Origin: Nemertoderma westbladi
Taxonomy: Eukaryota; Xenacoelomorpha; Nemertodermatida; Nemertodermatidae
DNA length: 35,477 nt
Assembly: GCA_032718475.1 (NCBI GenBank)
Contig: JAUCBJ010005201.1
Coordinates: forward strand, 1 to 35,477
Direction of reading: 5' to 3'
Within the stretch, counting starts at the first letter, position 1, and each line of letters starts with the position of its first letter. The notes under the pieces were generated by a model. That model was not told where the DNA came from. It worked only from the letters and a program-made list of their open reading frames with translations, and ran no database searches. Shown in pieces: positions 10,473 to 21,323 of this stretch. Both the position numbers and the translations under genes were made by a program.

Positions 10473-13400
10473 TTAAGTGGTGGGGGTCGAATATCGCTCG
10501 GCTGATTCGATTGGCCGATCTGGTAGCAGCAGACGCAGATACCAAGCTTGTAACTGACCAGACAGCAACGTAGCCCCTGTGGACACACTAAACGTCTGTT
10601 CAAGAGATGTTAGTGTCTCGAGTGACGGTTTGAGTTTCGGTAAGGAAGCAACATCATCCTTCCCCGATAATTCTCTGGATATGAGAACCATAATTTGGGT
10701 GAGTTTCTCCAGCAGTTCATTTTCTGGATTAACTTCGGTTGCACTTTTTGTTTTCGATGTTCTACTCTTGGAAGATTTCGTCGAAGACCTGGACTTTGAT
10801 ACTCTTGCCGATGGGCTGGGTCTCTCTACTTTCTCAACATCAGCAGACTTAACCTCGGCAACATTGAGTAGATTAACCAGTTTACTATGAATAACCGATA
10901 CGATTTTACGAGAAACGAATTTTACTCCAACATCGTAAGCTGCTGGGTCGCTTTTACTAGCCTGATATGGTTTATGGTTTACAGCATAAATCAATACAAT
11001 GTTGTCCTTCATATTAAGTGAATACCACTGCAGACATAACTGTGAGTCAGTTGCTGTTGACACTACAGGTGATTTAGTCATGCTGACTTTCCCAGAAGCC
11101 GCCGTGTCAGCAGTGGGGCGCTTTACTGGATCCATTAGCATGGGACCGTAAGATGTAATGGTTATCCCTGCATCCAGCGACGATGTTTGGTCGGATATAG
11201 TATCCAATAAGGTTGATATAATTACTGGCTGCTGCGTTGGGAGGCATTGGTCAATATATTCCGGTAACTGGCTGGCAAAGAAACCATGAGCATGAGCAAT
11301 TCGCAGTGATATCTGTGTGGCATAAATAGGGTAGTTGACAATCTGATGGGATAGCTCAGATTGGTCGGTGTCATCATTATAGTATGAGCAAACTGAATGA
11401 AGCAACGACCCATGTTTGGCATCCTCCTGGGCAGACACCAGACCAGCGACTGAAGATGTATTAGCAAATTGGTTTAACAATGATGTATATGTCAAAATAT
11501 GCAGCCATGACAACTGGCATTTATAAGAATCAGTATTCTGACTATTAGGTGATCCATCAATGTCTATTATATTTGGGGTTCCATGTGACAACATCAGGTC
11601 CAATAGCATAAACTCGGGTAGATTCATTTGGGCACTTGATGAGAGTTTTTGGCCAGATATAGTGGTAGCCCCCACCAATCGCTGTCTCTGACAACTTGAG
11701 TGCCCAATAGCAGCGGCCGCACGTATGGCCACCCAGGCCCCACGCCTACACCGCTCTCGCTCTTTGGCTAATGCTCTATCCGAATGCTTTCCTGTGATTT
11801 TAGCTTCACTAGTTCTAGAACCTGGTCTACTGCTCGCTTTACTGCCTTCAACATCACTGCCTGAAGTTGCAGACACTATAGACTCGTTATCACCGCCACC
11901 AATGGATTCCTTGATACCATAGCGATAAGGAATAATACTCGCATTATCTACCAAACAAATACCTATTTCCAAGTAGGCTTGTCGCAATATTTCTAAATCA
12001 TTGGATGTGTTCATACATAAGCGTATTGCAGACATCAAAGTTGACACTGTATCTTTAATCGAGAAAAGCCCCAGTAAATTTAGTTGCCTTTGCACTTTAC
12101 CACTGGTCATTAGAATCTCCAACTCCAAATTAGAATCGCGAAAGCCTACAGATTGGCAAAGGCTAAGAGCGGTGCCCAATATAGATGCAGATAATGTGAG
12201 TTTGTATTTATCTGAGCCTGAGCCAACTGTACACAGGTAATGGACACTTAGAGTATGCCCAATCCGTAGTTTGACATGATTCAATAAACTAAATTGATCC
12301 AAGAATACATTCCTTAATGGATTGCATGGCGTAGCTAGACATTCGTGAAGCAAAGGTTCTTCTATATTTTGCCCTAATTGAAGTATCTCATTTAATAACA
12401 TTTTGTGAACAGTTGTGTACATATCTAAACGGCGAGTGGTTGAATCATTAGCTCCATGTTCTAGAGCCCCATAAATGTCAGCCAGGAGCACTAAAGCACC
12501 AGTTTTTACTTGGACGGCATGTCTGCTAAGCTGTGGCAAACCTTCTAGATATGAAATACATTTGATTAAGGAATTTTGTGTCGTCTCTGTTGCTACACCA
12601 TTTTTAATCCCTACCACAGCATATTTATACCAGAGGTCAGCTAAAACATCAATATTATTAGCATTTAAAGCCTCTTTCATGCCCTCCAAACAATAATCAC
12701 TACATTCTGCAATATCCCGTACAAGGTTATTTATATCACCAATCACGCCCACTCCTTTTATTTGACAAAGTAATGAATCTATTATAGCCATGCGACAGTT
12801 GGACCATAGTCTAATATCGAGTTTGTGACGAGACTGAACATTCTCATACTCATGCGATTTTGTATAAACCAAATTTGTATTCACAATGCATTCAGCCGTC
12901 TTTAATTCATTCAAGGCAGATAGTGCCATGCTGGCAGCTGAGCTACAATGGTGTCTTTGACTGATGAGAGTGGCTAACTGAATACGACATTGGATTAAGA
13001 TTTCAAGTTCAGCGCTTGTTTTTGAGTAGGCAGATGGGCTAGTTAGTACTTTAATTAATCTCTGAAGGTTCCTTTCAGCAGCCATCAACAATGTGCCTTT
13101 TATTACACCAGAAGTTAATGGTTGGGATGACCCTGTTAGTAAATGGGCAGTACTCAAAGGAACTCTGGCCTCTGTGTCCGACTCTTCTCCTTCTGATTCA
13201 GATTTAGCATCAGTCGCCAGTCGCAAAAGTAAATCTACAGTTTTAGGACCACCCCGCCTTGGCTTAATAGAACGAGGTGAAGTAGCAAGCGATTGGTCAG
13301 TCTGAGCAGTGGCCACACCATCAATCTCCAATGGGATGTCATCTGGTATGGCATATATGGTAGAAGCGAGAGCTATTAGTAGATTTGTTTGCTGAATAAC

Positions 13401-16400
13401 TAATTTGCAAGTTAGCAGTGGTCCAATAATGTCCGCTAAATTCTTGGATAATGTTCGATCCATCAATAATTCTAACACACGAATATTCGCTGGATCTTTT
13501 AGAGATTTATTTGGAATAAACTTCACTGATAACAATCGTGCATCCATTTTTCTCAGTCCAAAACTAACAGGGTTTGGAAGTCTTTCACCACTAAGCATTG
13601 AAAAAAGAACGGCAACAGCTTCCTCAAAGAGATGTAATTCTATGAGAGATTCTAACCGTAGCAAGCGAGATGTATAAATGCGTTGTAGATCCCGGCAAAC
13701 ATTGCTAGAGAAATATTCGAATAGTGTAAGCACTGGAAGAGCAGGAAGGTAGTGGGTGCTCCGAACTAACTCATTTGCTGTCCAGTGTAAAGCAGCTATT
13801 ACGCCACGACTGTCTGCTCTATGTAATTCACTGCCCAGAAAGATGCCTGGAACGAGAAAATTAGTTTCACACCCCGCACCAATACTATATGTAGCATAAT
13901 CTCTGTTTGCACTCGGATGGGGCAAGCTGCACCCAAATAACTTCTTAAAAAACATAGCTGCAAGTAAGCAGGCTTCAGTTCGGGCTTGGATGTCCTTATA
14001 TAAGATGTATTGGCCAATTTTGCTTGCTAAAACGCCCCCTAATAAGAAACCCCATATTCCTACATCAGGTCTTAAACTGAATGTAGATGACCTCCAGGCA
14101 GTTAAACTATTTAGTGTTCCAGTAATCAAGTCTAATGCTGAATTCCACCAATGCAAGGCACTTTTGGTTTTCCTTAAATGATAAAATACATTACCAAGTT
14201 CATTCATTGCTTGAGCAACCAGCCCAACTTCACCAGTAGATTTCAACAGCTCTATTGCATTCTCATATGCCGATATCACAACAGCACTTTGTGATTTACG
14301 AAGAGGCATTGATTGAATATCACTAAGCAATTCAAAGTTGCAATTGTGAAGATTGGGTGGTGTGTTTGATGGGATTTCTTCCTCACCTTTAATGAAGCTA
14401 ACACGAGATCCAGGAGTATGAAGAATATCACAGGAAGTACCTTGGTGTGATGCCAAATATAGTATGAGAAGTCTACGTGCAAAGAGCAGTGAACGTGCTG
14501 TGTAATGACTCAGATCTAATGCAGTACGTAGGTGGTCTAAACATCCAGATATATCTAAAGGAACTGAAACTAATTGCATAGCACGCTCCTCTTCTGTTGG
14601 CTGCGGCTGTCCATCTTCATAGACAGGAATATCAATTGGCTTACTGAAGAAACCATCCTTGAATTGGATAACAGCTTTGTAATCAGAGTACACTGGGAAA
14701 TGGATATCAGGTTGTTGAGACACTTCGCCACCGTTGATATCTAGACGATCCAACAACTCATGTTGAGCATGAGCAATTAATGGCATAATTTGTTCAGCAT
14801 AACGATTATTTGAAGCTGCATTAAGCCGAGTCCCTAAATCCACTAGTGTTTCCCATTTAAAGCTTCTATGTAGAACTTCAAGGGTTACAACCGCGATAGA
14901 TTTGATCCAACGGTTATCCACTGTGCTCATATCATCGAGAGGTATCTCAAAACCAAGCGGTGCACCACCATGTTCCAAACGTTCGACACCCATCAAAGGT
15001 GTCTCCCAATGTACAAATTGTCCTTTACCTCTTGCTAAAGCTTTAGTTGTAAGAGCTAAAAATTCCCCATCCAATGCCACCAACATATCTACAACATTAT
15101 AGGAACACATTGCAAATGCTTTAATAGAAATTAGACACAGTTCATCAATCTTCAATAGTGGATGAGGACCAGAACAGCAATGCATTGTAGCAGATTTATG
15201 AATATTGTAAAGGATTTTTCCCAAATTTTGAAGTTGAGTCCAATGCTGACCCCTTCCAGCCAATGTAACAGCCCGAACGAGCAACTTATAAACAACAGTT
15301 AGCATTGCTTTCAACTCAGCTGCTTCCATTTCAGGTGTAACTAAAGGTTCATTAATAGCTGTGCTGGGTGTTTGAGTGGTAGTAACTCCATCTGACGCGC
15401 CACTGCGGTAGGTACGTGGAGTTGTTGCCATTGAAGATGCTTCGAGTTCAGGAGTGGGAGGAGCCGCAATCTGACCAATGGCAGCCATAGCTGCAGCATC
15501 CAAAACATCCATATCAATATCTTCTTCAGTCATACCAGATGATACATTAAACCCATTAGATATATAAGGCCTACCATATTCAGATGTGGTTGCTGATTCA
15601 GAGCATTCCCAACCAATAACTGGCCGACCAGCTGCATCAATAGTAAATTGATTAACATCAAGATTTGAAGTTGTTCTTAAACTTGCTTCTTTCCGAATAA
15701 CTACTCTGTTCTTGTCATAGAGTTTTGTTAGAAACATTTCATACAAGCACTGTGCATGTAGTCCATTCATCTGTGCCCGATAAGAGTGTTCAACAGAACA
15801 TATCTTCCTCAGATGTTGCAGACGGTCTGCTTTTTGGACCATAAATGGAACCAGAGAAGATAACGTTTCCATGGCTGGTGCCTCCTTGTCAACTACTTCT
15901 GTACGTTGCGCTTCACTCCACCCAGGATTCATTTTCTTATGCCAAGCGATTAATTTATTGCGCCGTTTACTCCTATCCTTCGCAAGTTGTATTTCTTCAC
16001 GTTTTCCAAGCTTCTCTACAGGCTTGTCTGCTTTTGTGTATGTAACAACGGCTGCTGCATATTTTTTGGATTCAGCTTCAGCTGCACCAGCTTGTCGTAG
16101 CATAGATGCTTTATCACGGGGAACTAACTGTTGATGTCGTTTATCCAACCATATTGATGTTTCGTCAAGCCATTCCAAACACAAAGACGCTTTCCCTTCT
16201 AACAAACCTTTATGTAAAACCTGTACAAAGAACTCCAAATAAGTTGGTTTACGTCTAAATTTTAACACCTCTTTCATTGCAAGATGGCTAGGTAATGTAG
16301 CAATATATGCATAAAGAATATTAGGATCTTCAAAACCAGCCAGCTCTTCAGGATGGGATGGTAATTTAAGAAGGGCAAGCATAGCAGTTTGCAAAGTCTG

Positions 16401-19400
16401 CACATGAGGATCATCGCAAACTTCAACCTTTACACCAGAAACCTGTTGGCTCTTCTTCGTTTTTCCCTTTCCTTTCTGCTTCGCTTTACTTTCGAAATTT
16501 TTATCTTCCTGCTCTTCAGCTGCAGGTTCATCAACAGCATCTTCTTGTGGTAGGAGACTAATACCACTGGCCTCTGTAGTGTCCAAACCACTAGCAGCTT
16601 TCTCCATAGAAATAAGCAGCTTCCTGCCGGCTTCATTAACTACTCTCGCCGGACCACTTTGTTTCCATTGGCGAAGTATTCTAGCCAAATGATAGGTTGT
16701 CACGGCTACTATGTGATGCACTGCGTCAGTAGCAGCTGTCTGTTTGCGTTGCCTTAAGGATGCGGGTAGCTCCACCAGTACACAGTGAACCCTGAGAAGA
16801 ACCTGAACCATGGGAATACTAGGAACCTGATAGTGAACCATCGGAATTAGTAAACCATAGCACATCAAAGCTGCCTGCATAGCTAATGGAGGCTCATTCA
16901 ATACCCCAGCCGTTTCCATAGCAACCAGTAAATGACAACACTCGTGCAACCTAGCAACCTGTCGCTCAGCTGCGGGACCCTTTTCACACAAGGCGCCAGG
17001 AAAGAAACGGGATTCCTTTACTTTTATGTCAACAGATACGAAAATAGAAACAACAAATAGACGCAATAATATTGGACTCACATTTTCCATCTTAGTAGGA
17101 TCTAAATGATTAGTGACCATGGTAAAATCATTAGCTCTGTAGTCAAGTATTTTAGCATCAACTTCCAAGGTAATTGGGTTCTCAATAAAATGGCCCCACA
17201 ACACCTGACTGGCCTTTGTGGCCACGTGATAGACCCCAACCTGATAGGCTGTCTGTGCAAGAAGTCCCCAAGCGGTTACCACGGGGAGTGGAGTCATGGC
17301 AACCAAAGGCCGACAAGATGAACCAATACAATCGCCAATGAGTTCTCCATCCGGGGTGTAGGCTGCCACAGCAAACACATAGCGTTGCCCGGCCTGTAGA
17401 CCAGTTATATTGAACTCCGTCAACTGACTGGATTGTTGGACACCAGTACCAGTAAGGAGGTTGTCATTGAGACGGGCCTTGTAGTTGCCAACGGTTACTG
17501 AATGACCAAATACGGCATACCATCCCACTGGTTGATCAGAATGCCAGTCCCTAGGCTTGAGCGTCATAGTAGAGTCCGTTCGATCGATTAACAATGGAGG
17601 TGGTGGTATGTTGGGATTTTTATTGGGAGCAGAATCAACAATGTTCTCCTCATAGACTTTATATTCCGTCTGCTGGTAGCGCTGCAAGGCGATACAAGCT
17701 TCTTGCATTAAATGGGTCTTGTCTTTGGCCGTTAGGCCAGTGCGATGGCCAACCTGGGCCCGGGCGATATAACTCAGTGCCTTTGCCAACGGGTTGCCAC
17801 TAGGAGCATCGAGCAAAGCTGGCGTTTTCCCTGGTAAACCAGAAGAACCCCTAAGTTTGCATTGCAATCGCTGACCCGTTAAAAATAGTTCCAAATAAAT
17901 GTCATTGTATATGTTAGCCAGTAATCCTGGTCGGTGTTCTTTTCTTATGTCCTCCAGGGGCGCCATGGAAACATCGGATATACAAGCCTCACGACGACCT
18001 CTAGAGGCCATCCCTGAAGTGACAACATGATAAGCCCGTTCCAACTGTCCCATTGTGTTATGTTCTAGAATTGGTTTTAATGATCGCGACCCAGTCGATC
18101 GTAGCTCAGCCTGGGTCTGCGAGCGAACCATGAACTCGTGAATGGAGTCCCGTCGTTGAGAGCTGTCCACCACCATCTCCAACAGCAATGCCAATCGCAG
18201 GGAGCACTCGGCTGTTGCCGCAGGGTCTGCGTAACCAATGTCCGCCCAACACATAATCCTTTGGGTTTTATCCAACAGGTCAACCCACTGCAACGCGTTC
18301 TCAACTCGCGTAAACTGCCGAGCCCCGTCCCCCAACAAGGAGCCCGTTTGAAACTTTTGAAACACTGACTTACAGCGTGACCATAGCAATAAAGTAACAT
18401 CGGTTAGAACGTCTCGTTCTAATAGTTCAGGATTAATATCTAAACAGTCCAACAAGGTATCAGCTAATTTATGTAAATTATGTAAAGTGTAGGCAGCTTT
18501 GTTGGAGATCGGTATACTTGGTGCATTAGTTTCAGTTTCAACCTCTTCAACGGCATTAACTGGTTCGTCTTTGTCTTCAACATCCTCATCAACTTCAGTC
18601 TGAAGTTGTACTCGGGATTTCTTTACTCTGATTGTTGTTGCCACTAACGGCTTCAACATTTTTAAAATTGTTAAGGTTTTTTTGTATCCAATGAAATCAA
18701 CTTTGCTACCAATATATCCAATAAGAAGATTGGATAACGTATCGAATGTTTCCCAATTTTCAAAATTAAACGCCGCGTATGTAAATCTCATAGCTGATAT
18801 TAAATCAACGCCATCGCCCTTAGTAACAGCCAATGACATCATAAAATGCTGGTCGGTGTTATCTAACATTCCATTGAGAGACTTTTCCTTGGAAGATTCC
18901 AAGGAGCTTCCTATTCCCCCAGCAATCAGCTGAGAACCGGCGGAGAATAACTCGTTGTAAATATCCAATTTATAATCGACATCTGGGAGGGATGGTTGCG
19001 CCACCCTGCGGTGAGTTCCAGTAAGCGCTTTCAATATCCCGAGCATTTGGGCTGCCGACCCCTGGAATAGTAAATCCAGGGTTCTCTCTACGGGGTTCCT
19101 GGGCCACTGATTCGATACGTCACGGAGTGACCGAGTTTTAAACTGCTTCAATAGAGCCCGACGTTTCTTTAGTTCAAACACTTGTTTCGCGAAGAGAAAC
19201 ACACCAAGGCGAATGGAAGACTCGATAAAATAAGGGGAAGTTGTGACGTCATTTGGATTATCCGACAGCTCTTCTAGGTCGCTAAGTTCTTTTACTTTGG
19301 CGGAACAACGTTTAAAATATAGATCGGCCTCCCCGGAGCGGTTACTCTGGGTGTATGCGTCCAGGACAGCGGCGTACAAGGTGGTCCGCCACGGAAGGTA

Positions 19401-20141
19401 CTCGGGCATCGCCAAAGGCAGATTCAGCTCGACGATCTGACTCGCCCAATGCAAGAACTCTAGAAGTCTGTTAGAATGACCACCCAACTCGAGTAAACGT
19501 ACACTAATCTCGTACATGTGGGCCGAGCCACCGAGTACGACCCAAGCCAAGCATTCATGCGGCCAAACCAGTTGCGTCAACGCTCGTAGAAACACTAATA
19601 ACTTAAATAATTCTTCGACGCAGAAGTCAGCATTGAAATCGCGCTCTATTGCGTCACGAAACTGCGATATCGCTTTTCCCAAGAGAGCCTTGTAGGTGTA
19701 GTGGGCCATGACGCCGTACATCCCATCCAATAGGAAGGTCGATTCTATTGACTCTGGGCTGTTGAATGTAGTGAGGTCGTGGGAAGGGAATCGGCTTAGG
19801 TAACGGGAGTAACACTGATGCAAAGCCAAACTGTGTTGCCCTTGTTTCAACACAAATTGCCCAGTTTCTATGACGGCGCCAGCGAATGTGACTGAGTCCA
19901 GTCGACATTCGTATTTATTCCAAATTCCAAAGAGAACATTAAAGTTCCGACCATATGGAACCTTTCTATCGCCTCCGAGTTTCGTTTTAGTGGATTCCAG
20001 TTGTTTTCTAAAGGCTACGAGTTCATTGTTGAAATTGAGTAGCAAGGGGTTGGGTTTGTTAGGGTCGCTAGGCTCGTAGTAACTAGCAGTACGGATAACC
20101 GGCTGGTTCTGGGCCACTTTGCGAGCCAAATAGTTCGCCAT
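10473..20141 (-). CDS. CFAP54: Cilia- and flagella-associated protein 54
   Basis: This encodes a 3222-residue homologue of CFAP54/FAP54, a scaffold of the C1d projection of the axonemal central pair needed for ciliary beating. It matches the family in length (about 3100 residues in mammals). The N-terminal CFAP54 domain begins right after the start (YGRNFNVLFGIWNKYECRL, near residues 65-85). A fibronectin-III-like domain lies at about 845-950 (LTEFNITGLQAGQRYVFAVA). A Lys-rich linker sits near 1210-1235 and a Ser/Lys/Arg-rich segment near the C-terminus; most of the rest looks helical. I chose ATG 20141-20139 (A at -3, G at +4). The frame stays open 20 codons further to a GTG, but that extension is an AT-derived hydrophobic run and a CFAP54 signal peptide would make no sense. 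There is no intron, frameshift or internal stop in 9.7 kb. Confidence 0.95.
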   Translation of the reverse strand: MANYLARKVAQNQPVIRTASYYEPSDPNKPNPLLLNFNNELVAFRKQLESTKTKLGGDRKVPYGRNFNVLFGIWNKYECRLDSVTFAGAVIETGQFVLKQGQHSLALHQCYSRYLSRFPSHDLTTFNSPESIESTFLLDGMYGVMAHYTYKALLGKAISQFRDAIERDFNADFCVEELFKLLVFLRALTQLVWPHECLAWVVLGGSAHMYEISVRLLELGGHSNRLLEFLHWASQIVELNLPLAMPEYLPWRTTLYAAVLDAYTQSNRSGEADLYFKRCSAKVKELSDLEELSDNPNDVTTSPYFIESSIRLGVFLFAKQVFELKKRRALLKQFKTRSLRDVSNQWPRNPVERTLDLLFQGSAAQMLGILKALTGTHRRVAQPSLPDVDYKLDIYNELFSAGSQLIAGGIGSSLESSKEKSLNGMLDNTDQHFMMSLAVTKGDGVDLISAMRFTYAAFNFENWETFDTLSNLLIGYIGSKVDFIGYKKTLTILKMLKPLVATTIRVKKSRVQLQTEVDEDVEDKDEPVNAVEEVETETNAPSIPISNKAAYTLHNLHKLADTLLDCLDINPELLERDVLTDVTLLLWSRCKSVFQKFQTGSLLGDGARQFTRVENALQWVDLLDKTQRIMCWADIGYADPAATAECSLRLALLLEMVVDSSQRRDSIHEFMVRSQTQAELRSTGSRSLKPILEHNTMGQLERAYHVVTSGMASRGRREACISDVSMAPLEDIRKEHRPGLLANIYNDIYLELFLTGQRLQCKLRGSSGLPGKTPALLDAPSGNPLAKALSYIARAQVGHRTGLTAKDKTHLMQEACIALQRYQQTEYKVYEENIVDSAPNKNPNIPPPPLLIDRTDSTMTLKPRDWHSDQPVGWYAVFGHSVTVGNYKARLNDNLLTGTGVQQSSQLTEFNITGLQAGQRYVFAVAAYTPDGELIGDCIGSSCRPLVAMTPLPVVTAWGLLAQTAYQVGVYHVATKASQVLWGHFIENPITLEVDAKILDYRANDFTMVTNHLDPTKMENVSPILLRLFVVSIFVSVDIKVKESRFFPGALCEKGPAAERQVARLHECCHLLVAMETAGVLNEPPLAMQAALMCYGLLIPMVHYQVPSIPMVQVLLRVHCVLVELPASLRQRKQTAATDAVHHIVAVTTYHLARILRQWKQSGPARVVNEAGRKLLISMEKAASGLDTTEASGISLLPQEDAVDEPAAEEQEDKNFESKAKQKGKGKTKKSQQVSGVKVEVCDDPHVQTLQTAMLALLKLPSHPEELAGFEDPNILYAYIATLPSHLAMKEVLKFRRKPTYLEFFVQVLHKGLLEGKASLCLEWLDETSIWLDKRHQQLVPRDKASMLRQAGAAEAESKKYAAAVVTYTKADKPVEKLGKREEIQLAKDRSKRRNKLIAWHKKMNPGWSEAQRTEVVDKEAPAMETLSSLVPFMVQKADRLQHLRKICSVEHSYRAQMNGLHAQCLYEMFLTKLYDKNRVVIRKEASLRTTSNLDVNQFTIDAAGRPVIGWECSESATTSEYGRPYISNGFNVSSGMTEEDIDMDVLDAAAMAAIGQIAAPPTPELEASSMATTPRTYRSGASDGVTTTQTPSTAINEPLVTPEMEAAELKAMLTVVYKLLVRAVTLAGRGQHWTQLQNLGKILYNIHKSATMHCCSGPHPLLKIDELCLISIKAFAMCSYNVVDMLVALDGEFLALTTKALARGKGQFVHWETPLMGVERLEHGGAPLGFEIPLDDMSTVDNRWIKSIAVVTLEVLHRSFKWETLVDLGTRLNAASNNRYAEQIMPLIAHAQHELLDRLDINGGEVSQQPDIHFPVYSDYKAVIQFKDGFFSKPIDIPVYEDGQPQPTEEERAMQLVSVPLDISGCLDHLRTALDLSHYTARSLLFARRLLILYLASHQGTSCDILHTPGSRVSFIKGEEEIPSNTPPNLHNCNFELLSDIQSMPLRKSQSAVVISAYENAIELLKSTGEVGLVAQAMNELGNVFYHLRKTKSALHWWNSALDLITGTLNSLTAWRSSTFSLRPDVGIWGFLLGGVLASKIGQYILYKDIQARTEACLLAAMFFKKLFGCSLPHPSANRDYATYSIGAGCETNFLVPGIFLGSELHRADSRGVIAALHWTANELVRSTHYLPALPVLTLFEYFSSNVCRDLQRIYTSRLLRLESLIELHLFEEAVAVLFSMLSGERLPNPVSFGLRKMDARLLSVKFIPNKSLKDPANIRVLELLMDRTLSKNLADIIGPLLTCKLVIQQTNLLIALASTIYAIPDDIPLEIDGVATAQTDQSLATSPRSIKPRRGGPKTVDLLLRLATDAKSESEGEESDTEARVPLSTAHLLTGSSQPLTSGVIKGTLLMAAERNLQRLIKVLTSPSAYSKTSAELEILIQCRIQLATLISQRHHCSSAASMALSALNELKTAECIVNTNLVYTKSHEYENVQSRHKLDIRLWSNCRMAIIDSLLCQIKGVGVIGDINNLVRDIAECSDYCLEGMKEALNANNIDVLADLWYKYAVVGIKNGVATETTQNSLIKCISYLEGLPQLSRHAVQVKTGALVLLADIYGALEHGANDSTTRRLDMYTTVHKMLLNEILQLGQNIEEPLLHECLATPCNPLRNVFLDQFSLLNHVKLRIGHTLSVHYLCTVGSGSDKYKLTLSASILGTALSLCQSVGFRDSNLELEILMTSGKVQRQLNLLGLFSIKDTVSTLMSAIRLCMNTSNDLEILRQAYLEIGICLVDNASIIPYRYGIKESIGGGDNESIVSATSGSDVEGSKASSRPGSRTSEAKITGKHSDRALAKERERCRRGAWVAIRAAAAIGHSSCQRQRLVGATTISGQKLSSSAQMNLPEFMLLDLMLSHGTPNIIDIDGSPNSQNTDSYKCQLSWLHILTYTSLLNQFANTSSVAGLVSAQEDAKHGSLLHSVCSYYNDDTDQSELSHQIVNYPIYATQISLRIAHAHGFFASQLPEYIDQCLPTQQPVIISTLLDTISDQTSSLDAGITITSYGPMLMDPVKRPTADTAASGKVSMTKSPVVSTATDSQLCLQWYSLNMKDNIVLIYAVNHKPYQASKSDPAAYDVGVKFVSRKIVSVIHSKLVNLLNVAEVKSADVEKVERPSPSARVSKSRSSTKSSKSRTSKTKSATEVNPENELLEKLTQIMVLISRELSGKDDVASLPKLKPSLETLTSLEQTFSVSTGATLLSGQLQAWYLRLLLPDRPIESAERYSTPTT

Positions 20142-20744
20142 ATTCGAATCCGCGCCGTAAATTATATAAATATGCAGTAATAATATTATAATCAGGTACA
20201 CTTTTTATAAAAGCATCATATAGGCATACAACTGAATTAAATATAAATTTATATGATTTACGAATTAAAACAATTTCATAAATTAATTAGTATTATTTTA
20301 CATTGAGAACACGCGGTCTCCATTTGGTATCCTATTATATTATATTATTATAACGTTTGTATGAATTACTCCTCGCTGTCAAACGGTAAATGTTGCCCAT
20401 CCCGCCCTTCGCTTTCATATCTTTTTATGTATGTCTGTTTTATTTTATACAGTATTTATATTATATTTATATTTATAAAATAATGAATAATTAATAAGCC
20501 TTAGCAACATTTATAAATATGCCATCGGAAGGTGTTACCTACCTATAAATAATACAAATTCAAAGTGCAATCTCACCACATGGATCTAAATTATATTGTT
20601 GTTGACGTGGGTTGCCTGGCAACAAGATAATATATTCAATGGAAAAAGACACAATAGAGGTAAATTCAAATTGAGAAATCATAAGTTCATTTGACTAAGT
20701 ATACAGACCATGTCGAATATAGTGTCGTCGTTATTCAGGTACCT
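20142..20744 (-). promoter_or_regulatory. CFAP54 upstream region
   Basis: AT-rich 5' flank of CFAP54. Several TATA-like words occur but none is decisive. On the minus strand, TTTAATTCAG (complement of about 20232-20241) could be a splice or trans-splice acceptor for a 5' leader, roughly 90 nt before the ATG. The clear regulatory signal is the X-box at 20611-20623. Confidence 0.4.
20611..20623. promoter_or_regulatory. RFX X-box, perfect palindromic half-sites
   Basis: GTTGCC-T-GGCAAC is a perfectly symmetrical RFX site with a 1-nt spacer, within the family consensus RYYNYY-N(1-3)-RRNRAC. RFX factors are the main activators of ciliary genes in animals. The site lies 470 bp upstream of the CFAP54 ATG and is preceded by a CRE-like TGACGTGG (20603-20610). 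Function is inferred from motif and position. Confidence 0.8.
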
Positions 20745-20918
20745 CCCCCCAAAAATGTTTCCTACAAATCTTAATGAGATTATTTCCATTTTCAAACGCC
20801 TGAAGCTTGAAAGCAAAAATCCTGGAAAAGGAGGGAGGTGAAAACTATCTAGATTTCAAATTTCATGTAATCTCATTAGGATTTGTAGAACAATTTGGGG
20901 GGGGGGGGGGGGGGGGGG
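20745..20918. mobile_element. Inverted-repeat MITE with poly-C/poly-G ends
   Basis: The left arm CTACAAATCTTAATGAGATT (from 20762) pairs with 20868-20888 with one mismatch over 21 bp. Outside the arms lie CCCCCC (20745-20750) on the left and 22 G (20897-20918) on the right. The centre is unrelated and AG-rich. No transposase frame. The superfamily is unclear. Confidence 0.65.
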
Positions 20919-20923
20919 TCTAC

Positions 20924-21323
20924 AAGGCTGAGAGATAATTCCCTCTTGAAATTAACTCCCCAGTAATCACCATCCCCAGAGAACACTCCTCAGTCGTCAC
21001 AGGCTAGGCTGGGAACACTCCCCACTTATCTCAGCCTACGCTGAGAACACTCCCCTTAGGCTGAGATGACTCCCGTAATTGAGTTATACTGTATGTAGTT
21101 CATGTGGTATTAGAGTTCAACTGGTATTTTCGTATATTGCAAAAATAAGACTGTAACCTATGTTATTGAGATATCGTTTATTGTTTTGGTTAGAAAAGCC
21201 CGCCACTGTAACCTGCACCTTTCCGTTAACTAAGAAATCTAGGGAGAAAAGTGGGGAGTGTTCTCAACCTAGGCTGAGAAGAATGGGGAGTCATATTTGG
21301 TGGGGAGTTATCTCAGCCTGTTA
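20924..21323. mobile_element. Compound inverted-repeat element rich in CTCCCCA/GCTGAGA motifs
   Basis: The left end AAGGCTGAGAGATAATTCC and the right end, read inward (AACAGGCTGAGATAACTCCC), are inverted repeats. Both halves carry further copies of GAGAACACTCCCC and CAGCCTA in opposite orientation. The core at 21176-21225 (minus orientation) contains GTTTATTGTTTTGGTTAGAA and ACTGTAACCTGC, the same core seen in the poly-G MITEs. It is probably a related non-autonomous element. Confidence 0.55.

Noticed and set aside
20142-20201. N-terminal extension of CFAP54 resembling a signal peptide
   Set aside because: It begins at GTG, is encoded by AT-rich leader sequence, and an axonemal protein should not be secreted. 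The ATG at 20141 has a good context.
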